A stretch of DNA of 7,865 nt from contig JAIRPZ010000025.1 in NCBI GenBank assembly GCA_031256755.1, forward strand, positions 1 to 7,865, given 5' to 3'. A program made the translations under genes and the position numbers. This DNA comes from Planctomycetaceae bacterium (lineage in GTDB: Bacteria; Planctomycetota; Planctomycetia; Pirellulales; Thermoguttaceae). The notes beneath the pieces were generated by a model. That model ran no database searches. It saw nothing but the letters and a program-made list of their open reading frames with translations, and was not told the origin of the DNA. This document shows positions 1 through 5,631 of this stretch, piece by piece. Positions within the stretch are counted from its first letter, which is position 1. Every line of letters begins with the position of its first letter.

Positions 1-39
1 GGCAAGTCCCATTAAACCGATGTCGTAATTTCCGCTCAT
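1..39 (-). CDS. gnd: 6-phosphogluconate dehydrogenase, N-terminal 13 codons (partial)
   Basis: Reading leftward from an ATG at 39, the only visible codons give MSGNYDIGLMGLA and then run off the window. The I-G-L-M-G-L-A string is the first beta strand and the start of the nucleotide-binding loop of decarboxylating 6-phosphogluconate dehydrogenases, whose N-termini read (I/V)G-(L/V)-(M/I)-G-(M/L)-A-V-M-G. The enzyme oxidises 6-phosphogluconate to ribulose 5-phosphate with NAD(P)+ in the cytosolic pentose phosphate pathway. No clear Shine-Dalgarno precedes the ATG; the leader is AT-rich. A strong promoter-like pair lies 46-73 bases upstream. It is divergent from the MATE gene. Identification rests on 13 residues, so another protein with a similar dinucleotide-binding N-terminus (for example a beta-hydroxyacid dehydrogenase) remains possible. 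Confidence 0.65.
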   Translation of the reverse strand, partial: MSGNYDIGLMGLA

Positions 40-84
40 GGATTTTCTAAAGATTTGAATTCTAAAAATTGAAAAGGAAACATT

Positions 85-112
85 ATTATCTGTTTTTCGT
101 CCGGTTTGTCAA
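85..112 (-). promoter_or_regulatory. Sigma-70-type promoter for the leftward gnd-like gene
   Basis: On the minus strand a perfect TTGACA (112-107) is followed after 16 bases by GATAAT (90-85), a five-of-six match to TATAAT. Transcription would start near 78, giving a leader of about 40 bases before the ATG at 39. This is the best consensus promoter in the window. Confidence 0.6.
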
Positions 113-128
113 GGAACCGGTGCGCAGG

Positions 129-161
129 GACATTGCCCTTGAATAATCCGCCGGCAATGTC
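129..161. promoter_or_regulatory. Perfect 9-bp inverted repeat over the MATE promoter (operator candidate)
   Basis: GACATTGCC at 129-137 is matched by its exact reverse complement GGCAATGTC at 153-161, with a 15-base spacer. The dyad spans the -35 hexamer (139-144) and the -10 spacer of the rightward promoter, ending one base before its -10. It is not followed by a T-run on either strand, so it does not look like a terminator. Position and symmetry fit a dimeric repressor site controlling the efflux gene and possibly the divergent gnd-like gene. No regulator gene is visible in the window. Confidence 0.45.
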
Positions 162-167
162 TAGAAT
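139..167 (+). promoter_or_regulatory. Promoter candidate for the MATE efflux gene
   Basis: TTGAAT (139-144) and TAGAAT (162-167) are separated by 17 bases. TAGAAT matches the -10 consensus at five of six positions and TTGAAT matches the -35 at four. The start would be near 174, leaving a leader of about 63 bases before the ATG at 237. It overlaps the inverted repeat at 129-161. Confidence 0.45.
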
Positions 168-236
168 GGAGAGTTTGTTAGTACAGTACCGGGACGCAGA
201 GCAAAGAGCCGTCAAGCAGAAATCTTCAGGAATTTT

Positions 237-1622
237 ATGGATCACGCCGAACAAGTCCGTCGGTTAGAGCAGAAACCGGTCGGACAATTGCTCTGGGAAT
301 TCTCCATCCCCGCCATTGCCGCCACCGTTGTCAATGCCTCCCACGGCATTATCAACCGCATTTTTGTCGGGCAAACCATCGGCGAAGTCGGTATCGCCGC
401 AATTACCGTTACCTTTCCGATCATTACCATCATGCTCGCTTTCGGCATGACCATCGGCATCGGCGCAAACACGCTCATCTCCATTCGGCTCGGCGAAAAA
501 AAGAATCAGGAAGCCGAACAAATTGTCGGTCTGGCTCTCTTTCTTTTCGTCATCTTCGCTGCCGGTTTCATGGTTTTCGGATTATTGTTCCAAGAACCTT
601 TGCTAAAACTCTTCAGCACCAGCGACCGCGTGATGGAACACGCCAAACAATATCTGACCGTTATGGTTTGCGGCGCATTTTTTCACGAAATGTCTTTCGG
701 CGTGAACAGTTTTCTCCGCAGTGAAGGCAAACCGCATACCGCCATGTTCACAACGTTAATCATGGTTGCCTTAAATATTTTGTTCGATTATTTGTTTCTG
801 TTTGTTTTCCATACCGATATTTGGGGAGCGGCTCTCGCCACGATTCTCGCCCAAATCTGTTCCACAAGTTGGGTTTTTTGGCATTACATTTCCGGCAATA
901 CGCTCCTCCGATGGCGGTTAAAGTATTTCCGGTGGAACAGCACACTGGCAAAAGAGGTTTTCCTGCTCGGAATGCCGCCGTTTATTATGCAAATCGTCAC
1001 CTGCCTGATTCAAATTATTCAACTCCGGCAAATTATGTATTACGGCGATCTTTACGGCAAAGCACATGGCTTCGAGCATGGCGGCGATATTGCCGTCAGT
1101 GCTTTCGGCATCATTTTTGTTATTTGGCTGCTGACCATTTTTCCCATACTCGGAATCAATCAGGGGGCGCAGCCGATTATCGGCTACAATTACGGGGCAG
1201 GACATTTCAGCCGGGTCAGGAAAGCCATGATGCTTTCCAATTACGCGGTTGCGGCATTTGCTGTCGTCAGTACGGCGGTGCTGCTGATTTTTCCTGAAAT
1301 TATTTTATCGGTGTTCGGAAACGATGAGAAAATGCTGTCGCTTGCCTGCCGTGCAACCCGGATTTCGGTGTGTCTTCTGGCAACGGCAGGACCGGCAATT
1401 GTGATGTCGGGTTACTTTCAAGCCATCGGCGACGCCAAAACAGCCATTGCGCTGACACTGATCCGGCAAATTGTTTTTCTCCTTCCGGTACTGCTTATTC
1501 TGCCGTATTTTTTCGGTTTGGACGGCGTTTGGGCTTCTATGCCGGTCAGCGATTTACTCACTTTGTTTATCACGCTGTCTCTGCTCCGCCGGGAATTGAA
1601 AAAATTAGATAACTTGCTTTAA
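237..1622 (+). CDS. MATE family (MepA-like) multidrug efflux transporter
   Basis: A 461-residue, strongly hydrophobic protein of the usual MATE length with about 12 predicted membrane helices. MATE proteins export cationic drugs, dyes and metabolites across the inner membrane in exchange for Na+ or H+. The N-terminal half begins with KPVGQLLWEFSIPAIAATVV and has R-I-F-V-G with G-E-V-G-I-A-A-I (41-56), the loop G-A-N-T-L-I-S-x-R-L-G-E (76-87) and F-L-R-S-E-G-K-P (159-166). The second half carries G-I-N-Q-G-A-Q-P-I-I-G-Y-N-Y-G-A (306-321), the pattern typical of the MepA-like branch. The stretch around 268-284 (YYGDLYGKAHGFEHGG) makes the loop near helix 7/8 longer than I would expect. The ATG at 237 has a short Shine-Dalgarno-like AGGA at 228-231, five bases upstream. 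The gene is preceded by an operator-like dyad, suggesting regulated expression. The substrate cannot be told from sequence. Confidence 0.92.
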   Translation: MDHAEQVRRLEQKPVGQLLWEFSIPAIAATVVNASHGIINRIFVGQTIGEVGIAAITVTFPIITIMLAFGMTIGIGANTLISIRLGEKKNQEAEQIVGLALFLFVIFAAGFMVFGLLFQEPLLKLFSTSDRVMEHAKQYLTVMVCGAFFHEMSFGVNSFLRSEGKPHTAMFTTLIMVALNILFDYLFLFVFHTDIWGAALATILAQICSTSWVFWHYISGNTLLRWRLKYFRWNSTLAKEVFLLGMPPFIMQIVTCLIQIIQLRQIMYYGDLYGKAHGFEHGGDIAVSAFGIIFVIWLLTIFPILGINQGAQPIIGYNYGAGHFSRVRKAMMLSNYAVAAFAVVSTAVLLIFPEIILSVFGNDEKMLSLACRATRISVCLLATAGPAIVMSGYFQAIGDAKTAIALTLIRQIVFLLPVLLILPYFFGLDGVWASMPVSDLLTLFITLSLLRRELKKLDNLL

Positions 1623-1765
1623 CTCTCTTTATGCCGGTTTCTGTGATTCCGCAGCACCCCTGTCTTCACAGCACCGCCATATTGCATCAATGCCGCAATT
1701 TCATCCGTGTAGGAATTGTATTTTCCTGTGCGTTCAGATCATCGCGGATACCCATAGGGTCGGAC

Positions 1766-1795
1766 TTGTTCCCTGTCCTCTGTCTGTGGTACAAT
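1766..1795 (+). promoter_or_regulatory. Extended -10 promoter placing the start site at the RACo-like GTG
   Basis: TTGTTC (1766-1771) lies 18 bases before TACAAT (1790-1795), which is preceded by TG at 1787-1788 to give the extended -10 form TGnTAnAAT. Transcription normally starts about seven bases after the -10, here 1801-1803, which coincides with the GTG-GTG pair at 1802-1807. A short dyad ACCC-ATA-GGGT lies just upstream of the -35, at about 1749-1759. Confidence 0.5.
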
Positions 1796-1801
1796 CTGTT
1801 T

Positions 1802-3382
1802 GTGGTGAACATTATCTTTCACAGCGGAAACGGCAGCGGACAAACAGCGTCCGTTCCGTCCGGCACAACTCTTCAAGAAGCAGCAGGGCTTGCCGGTATT
1901 GACCTGCGTACCCATTGCGGCGGTGCCGGAACCTGCAAAAAGTGCGTTGTAATCGTGAACGGAAAGACCGTTCTTGCCTGCCGGACAAAAGCCGAATCCG
2001 ATTTGACCGTTGTTGTGCCGGAGTCCTCGCTGCGGAAAAATGAACAGCAAGCCGTTGTCCAAACAGGTTTAACCGAAAATTTCAGCGGATACGCCGGTCT
2101 TTCCTCTCCGTTCCCCGTTCTCCGTCCCGCTGCCCGTTCCGCTCATCCCTGCGGCATTGCGGTCGACATCGGCACGACAACGCTTGCCGCCGAACTGCAC
2201 GACTTCGCCGGACAACGGGCTGTCCAAACCGCCGCCCGCGCCAATCCGCAGCGGGCTTTCGGCGATGATCTCATGACCCGAATCCAGAAAGGAATGGAAA
2301 ATCCGGCCGCATTCGCCGAAATGCAGCAATCGGTCGTTCACACCGTCAACGAAATGATCGCTGAAATGACCGGTAAAAGCGGATTAAAACCGGACGATGT
2401 CTCCGCAGCGGTCGTTGCCGGCAATACGGTGATGCAGTGTTTGTTCTTCGGCATTGATCCCTCGCCGCTGGGCGAAGCCCCTTATATTGCGCCTGCCGCA
2501 ACTTTTCCGCCGGTTTTATGCCGCAGTATTGGTCTTGCCGGTTCGCCGGACAGTACGGTCGAGGGATTTCCGGTTTTCGGCGGTTTTGTCGGCGGCGACA
2601 TCACTGCCGGCGTGTTAACGCTGCAAAACATCACGCGGGGACTGCAAACCGATCCCGGACAGGGGCTGTGCCGTCCTTGTTTTTTCCTCGACATCGGTAC
2701 AAACGGCGAAATGGTGCTGGCAAAAGACGGCGGACTTTTCACCGCCGCAACGGCGGCAGGACCCGCCTTTGAAGGAGCGAAAATCCGGTGCGGAACGCTT
2801 GCCGTACCGGGTGCGGTGGATCACGTCACTCTTGACGGCAGCGGTTTCAGAATATCGACCATCGGAAATTTGCCCGCTGTCGGTCTGTGCGGCAGCGGAT
2901 TGATTGATGCGGTTGCTGTTCTTCTTGAGTCGGGCGTTATCAAAAGCAGCGGTCAATTTGCGGAAAAGCAGAAAAGTGTGGAACTTGTTTCCGCTGCCGA
3001 ATCGGGAACGCACGAACCGGTTGTGCTGACGCAGCAGGACATTCGGGAATTGCAATTAGCGGCAGGTGCGATGCGTGCGGGAATGACGTTATTGCTGCAA
3101 AAAAATAACGTTCAGCCGGAGGAATTGGAGACATTTTATGTTGCCGGCGGATTCGGTCAGTTTATCCGTCCGGCATCGGCACGGCGGATCGGACTTTTAC
3201 CGCCGCTGCCGCTCCGAAAGTTTCAATTCTGCGGCAACACTTCCCTTGCCGGAGCAGGAATGATGCTGCGGGACCCGTCTCAAGCCGAAGTTGTCCGCCG
3301 GTTTGTGCAGCAGTCGCAGCATTTTGATTTGGCATCGTTCCCGGAATTTCATACGGCGTTTGCCGAATCGATGCGGTTTTAG
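1802..3382 (+). CDS. RACo-like ATP-dependent corrinoid activation protein (2Fe-2S + DUF4445/ASKHA)
   Basis: Proteins of this type use ATP to drive electrons from a 2Fe-2S cluster onto inactive Co(II) corrinoid enzymes, returning them to Co(I). From the GTG at 1802 the product is 526 residues. Cys39, Cys45, Cys48 and Cys60 form the plant-ferredoxin pattern C-x5-C-x2-C-x11-C. The ATPase begins at V-D-I-G-T-T-T (121-127, phosphate-1). It continues with the N-P-Q-x-x-F-G-D-D segment, G-N-T-V-M-Q, F-V-G-G-D-I-T-A-G, F-L-D-I-G-T-N-G-E (phosphate-2), A-A-G-P-A-F-E-G-A, G-L-C-G-S-G-L-I-D-A and V-A-G-G-F-G-Q-F, all in family order. The frame stays open upstream to an ATG at 1631, but those 57 codons are Cys/Pro-rich and unlike any ferredoxin N-terminus, and the promoter lies inside them, so I chose GTG 1802 (or 1805). 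Only about 60 residues separate the last cluster cysteine from the ATPase, so the middle domain of classical RACo (about 630 residues) seems absent. No corrinoid protein or methyltransferase gene is visible nearby. Confidence 0.85.
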   Translation: MVNIIFHSGNGSGQTASVPSGTTLQEAAGLAGIDLRTHCGGAGTCKKCVVIVNGKTVLACRTKAESDLTVVVPESSLRKNEQQAVVQTGLTENFSGYAGLSSPFPVLRPAARSAHPCGIAVDIGTTTLAAELHDFAGQRAVQTAARANPQRAFGDDLMTRIQKGMENPAAFAEMQQSVVHTVNEMIAEMTGKSGLKPDDVSAAVVAGNTVMQCLFFGIDPSPLGEAPYIAPAATFPPVLCRSIGLAGSPDSTVEGFPVFGGFVGGDITAGVLTLQNITRGLQTDPGQGLCRPCFFLDIGTNGEMVLAKDGGLFTAATAAGPAFEGAKIRCGTLAVPGAVDHVTLDGSGFRISTIGNLPAVGLCGSGLIDAVAVLLESGVIKSSGQFAEKQKSVELVSAAESGTHEPVVLTQQDIRELQLAAGAMRAGMTLLLQKNNVQPEELETFYVAGGFGQFIRPASARRIGLLPPLPLRKFQFCGNTSLAGAGMMLRDPSQAEVVRRFVQQSQHFDLASFPEFHTAFAESMRF

Positions 3383-3438
3383 AGCATTTTTTATTTTCTT
3401 TATTGTGTCTTCATCCTTGCCGGATAGCATTTTGATTT

Positions 3439-3470
3439 GAGAGCGGCGGTCTGCCGTCTCTCTAATTTTC
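3439..3470. terminator. Hairpin between convergent genes, possible two-way terminator
   Basis: GAGAG (3439-3443) pairs with CTCTC (3458-3462) and CGGC (3444-3447) with GCCG (3453-3456), with one bulged T and a five-base loop. On the plus strand it is followed by a modest T-rich stretch (TAATTTT). It lies between the RACo-like stop (3382) and the serA stop (3505). The weak U-run leaves open that it is only part of a dispersed intergenic repeat. Confidence 0.4.
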
Positions 3471-3500
3471 AATTCTCCATTATCAATTTCCAATTAAAAA
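3448..3500 (+). repeat. Dispersed intergenic repeat, copy 1
   Basis: CTGCCGTCTCT (3451-3461) is followed by an AT-rich run of short CAATT/ATCAATTT words up to about 3500. The same 11-base core followed by CAATTATCAATTATT occurs on the minus strand at about 7305-7272, and a third CTGCCGTCT with a similar upstream TCTGC-rich stretch sits at 7450-7473. The repeat occupies non-coding space in each case. Confidence 0.45.
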
Positions 3501-3504
3501 TGCC

Positions 3505-5133
3505 CTAGCCCAGCCATTTCGGCAACTGATCCTGCGACGGCAATTTGACAAAATCAACTTTGCGGATAAAGGGAAGAGTTCCGATTTCACGGAGCGATTC
3601 CGTATGCGGCTCACCATCCAGCGACAAAACAGCAATCGAATAGCCGCCCGGTTTTCCCTCTTTCGTCCGTCCCACCGACATACTGTTAATGTTTGTGTCG
3701 TATTTTCCCAGCGCAAACCCCATCGCACCGATCACGCCCGGTTTGTCCTGATGATCAATGAACAGCAGATTGCCGTCCAAATATCCTTCCATTTGAAAAT
3801 CGTTGATCATCACCAGACGCGGCATGGAGTTGCCGAACAGCGTTGCTGACAGATAAACGCTTCCCTGTTCTCCTTCTAATTCGGCGGAGATCAGCGAAGA
3901 AAACTCGCCGGCTTCCGTTGTTTTTTCTTCGGTCAGCACAACGCCGCGATCTTTCAGATAGGGAACTGCACTGATGATATGCACTTCCCGATTCATCATG
4001 GCCGTTGTCAAACCGGCGGCAAACGCGCTGGAAAGTAAATCGGTGTTTTTTTTGGAAATATCTCCTTTGTACCGGAGTTTGTACGTTTTGATTTTGCCCA
4101 GCCCTAATTGCCCCGACAGCAAACCGAGCCGGTGCGCCGCATTGAGAAAACCCCGGTGCGATTCGAGCGTTTTTGCGTCCAGTGTTCCGAAATTGACGGC
4201 TTGCCGGATTGTGCCGTTGGTAAAATAATCGATCAGCAATTCGACGGCTTCAAGGGCTACGTTGGCTTGGGCTTCTTCGGTGCTTGCCCCCAGATGCGGC
4301 GTGCAAACGACATTCGGCAGACCGAAAAGCGGATGACGGGTGCATGGTTCTTCTTCGTAGACATCGAGTGCAACGCCGCCGAGTTTGCCGGATTTTAGTC
4401 CTTCTTCGAGGGTTTGCAAATGATAAATGCCGCCCCGTGCGCAGTTGATCAATTTTGCACCTTTTTTGATGCATTCCAATTCTGCCGGACCGAACAGATT
4501 CCGGGTTTCATCGTTCAGCGGTGTATGAACAGTCAGAAAATCAACCAGCGGCAACATATCGTGCAGTTTTTCGTAAAGCGTGACACCGAGTTCTTCGGCG
4601 TGCTGTTCGGTGAAGAAGGGGCTGACTGCCAGCACTTTCATCCCGAATGCTTTGGCGTAGCATGCAACGGTTTGACCGATGCGTCCGAGTCCGACAATAC
4701 CGATCGTTTTGCCGGCGAGTTGATGTCCGGTAAAATTTTTCCGGTCCCAGCGTCCTTCGATCAGCGATTGATAAGCCGCTGCAATGTTGCGGGACAGAGC
4801 AAGAATCAGCGCAAAGGTTTGTTCGGCTGTTGAAATGGTATTGCCGCCCGGTGTATTCATGACCACGATGCCTTGTTTGGTAGCGGCTTCGGTATCAATG
4901 TTGTCTACGCCGACACCGGCGCGGGCAATGGCTTTGAGGCGGGTATTGCCTTCGAGGGATTCGGCGGTAATTTTCACACCGCTGCGGGCAATCGCACCGT
5001 CGAATTCGGCGAGACATTTTTTGAGGTCGTCTCCTTTGAGACCGATACGGTCTTCAAATTCGATACCGGCGGCGTTTCGGAGCAGATTTTTTCCTTCTTC
5101 GGAAATCGGATCGAGCAATACAATTTTCGGCAT
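3505..5133 (-). CDS. serA: D-3-phosphoglycerate dehydrogenase, long form with ASB and ACT domains
   Basis: This enzyme oxidises 3-phosphoglycerate to 3-phosphohydroxypyruvate, the first step of cytosolic serine synthesis. The 542 residues match the long-form length. The order is an N-terminal substrate-binding lobe (1-about 100 and about 285-315), the NAD domain with G-L-G-R-I-G (148-153), an allosteric substrate-binding domain (about 320-450), and a C-terminal ACT domain that starts around 455 (L-F-I-D-H-Q-D-K-P-G-V-I-G) and usually senses serine. Catalytic residues are present: Arg233 in C-A-R-G-G, Glu262 in D-V-Y-E-E-E-P and His280 in T-P-H-L-G-A-S. Two usually conserved acidic residues differ: Ser171 where Y-D-P-F normally places the NAD-ribose-binding Asp, and Y-H-L-Q (237-240) where V-D-E is usual. 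The ATG at 5133 gives the normal N-terminus (P-K-I-V-L-L-D-P-I) but lacks a clear Shine-Dalgarno. It has its own promoter candidate and ends facing the RACo-like gene. Confidence 0.95.
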   Translation of the reverse strand: MPKIVLLDPISEEGKNLLRNAAGIEFEDRIGLKGDDLKKCLAEFDGAIARSGVKITAESLEGNTRLKAIARAGVGVDNIDTEAATKQGIVVMNTPGGNTISTAEQTFALILALSRNIAAAYQSLIEGRWDRKNFTGHQLAGKTIGIVGLGRIGQTVACYAKAFGMKVLAVSPFFTEQHAEELGVTLYEKLHDMLPLVDFLTVHTPLNDETRNLFGPAELECIKKGAKLINCARGGIYHLQTLEEGLKSGKLGGVALDVYEEEPCTRHPLFGLPNVVCTPHLGASTEEAQANVALEAVELLIDYFTNGTIRQAVNFGTLDAKTLESHRGFLNAAHRLGLLSGQLGLGKIKTYKLRYKGDISKKNTDLLSSAFAAGLTTAMMNREVHIISAVPYLKDRGVVLTEEKTTEAGEFSSLISAELEGEQGSVYLSATLFGNSMPRLVMINDFQMEGYLDGNLLFIDHQDKPGVIGAMGFALGKYDTNINSMSVGRTKEGKPGGYSIAVLSLDGEPHTESLREIGTLPFIRKVDFVKLPSQDQLPKWLG

Positions 5134-5201
5134 AGGTTTTTACAGACACCGGACATGTGTTGTGAAAGGGGTTGTTATCGGTCTTTTGTCCGGCGGGAGG
5201 A

Positions 5202-5229
5202 ATTTTAACGGTTTTGCCGCTGCCGTCAA
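5202..5229 (-). promoter_or_regulatory. serA: Promoter candidate for serA
   Basis: On the minus strand TTGACG (5229-5224) is followed after 16 bases by TAAAAT (5207-5202); each matches its consensus at five of six positions. The start near 5196 would give a leader of about 62 bases before the ATG at 5133. Confidence 0.5.
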
Positions 5230-5231
5230 GT

Positions 5232-5249
5232 CCGCCTCTGACGAGACGG
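5232..5249 (-). other. Stem-loop after the unknown cluster, before serA
   Basis: On the minus strand CCGTCTC (5249-5243) pairs with GAGGCGG (5238-5232) around a GTCA tetraloop: seven pairs including one G-T wobble. It lies 20 bases after the stop at 5269 and directly before the serA -35. There is no T-run after it, so it is a poor intrinsic terminator; it might protect the 3' end of the upstream transcript or act as an attenuating or regulatory dyad. Confidence 0.3.
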
Positions 5250-5268
5250 TAAGGGGTAATCCGCAATG

Positions 5269-5631
5269 CTAGAAACGCAATCGTTTTTTTACCCGCACAA
5301 AGGCAGCAACAGCAAGGAGAATCACGGCAGCAATGACAATGCCGCCGATTAAAAATAACGGAACGTGCGGCGTTGACTGCTTTTCGTCTTGCTGCAAGAC
5401 CGCTTCCTTATTGATCGGAACAGTCTCATTACGAATGTTATGATTCTCTTTCGGTTCTGCTTGTTTCTCTGCTTGCGAAGGTTCTGCATGGCTTTGCTCT
5501 TTGATATATTCCTTATCAATGTCCCGCAAGTCGCCAAAGTCAATGATTGTCCGTGTACTGTCCGGCGAAACCGGCTCCGGGTCCTGTTTGTCCAAATCGA
5601 CAAGATCAGGATCATTCCGGTCGAAAAACAT
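5269..5631 (-). CDS. Small acidic protein with a C-terminal membrane anchor, unknown function
   Basis: I do not recognise a family. From an ATG at 5631 it is 120 residues. It has an acidic N-terminal part (D-R-N-D-P-D-L-V-D-L-D-K to about residue 45), a Glu/Gln/Lys-rich, Pro-containing linker without obvious fold (about 45-88), one hydrophobic helix (about 90-112, L-F-L-I-G-G-I-V-I-A-A-V) and a basic tail R-V-K-K-R-L-R-F. The basic tail predicts a cytoplasmic C-terminus if the rest is exported, or a tail anchor if translated alone. The frame stays open upstream to a TTG at 5733, but that extension lies out of frame over the preceding gene. ATG 5631 has AAGGG three bases upstream and overlaps the previous stop (5612) by 20 bases, fitting translational coupling. 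Alternatively it is the C-terminal part of one long protein cut off by a frameshift. Confidence 0.55.
   Translation of the reverse strand: MFFDRNDPDLVDLDKQDPEPVSPDSTRTIIDFGDLRDIDKEYIKEQSHAEPSQAEKQAEPKENHNIRNETVPINKEAVLQQDEKQSTPHVPLFLIGGIVIAAVILLAVAAFVRVKKRLRF

Noticed and set aside
36..254. Minus-strand frame of 72 codons across the region left of the MATE gene
   Set aside because: It covers both promoter candidates and the inverted repeat, overlaps the gnd-like start in another frame, and its translation resembles no protein.
1641..1671. CTGTGA ... TCACAG inverted repeat after the MATE stop, resembling a CRP site or terminator
   Set aside because: The arms are 19 bases apart, not the six of a CRP site, and there is no T-run; six-base arms at that distance are easily chance.
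1631..1801. N-terminal extension of the RACo-like protein to ATG 1631
   Set aside because: The 57 residues are Cys/Pro-rich with no domain character, precede the natural start of the ferredoxin fold, and contain the promoter.
3197..3493. Minus-strand frame of 98 codons reading into the RACo-like gene
   Set aside because: Its beginning (M-E-I-D-N-G-E-L-K-I) is a translation of the AT-rich intergenic repeat and the rest is antisense to the RACo-like gene.
5054..5266. Minus-strand frame of 70 codons between the unknown cluster and serA
   Set aside because: It spans the serA promoter and then runs out of frame through the serA start; there is no ribosome site and no recognisable protein.
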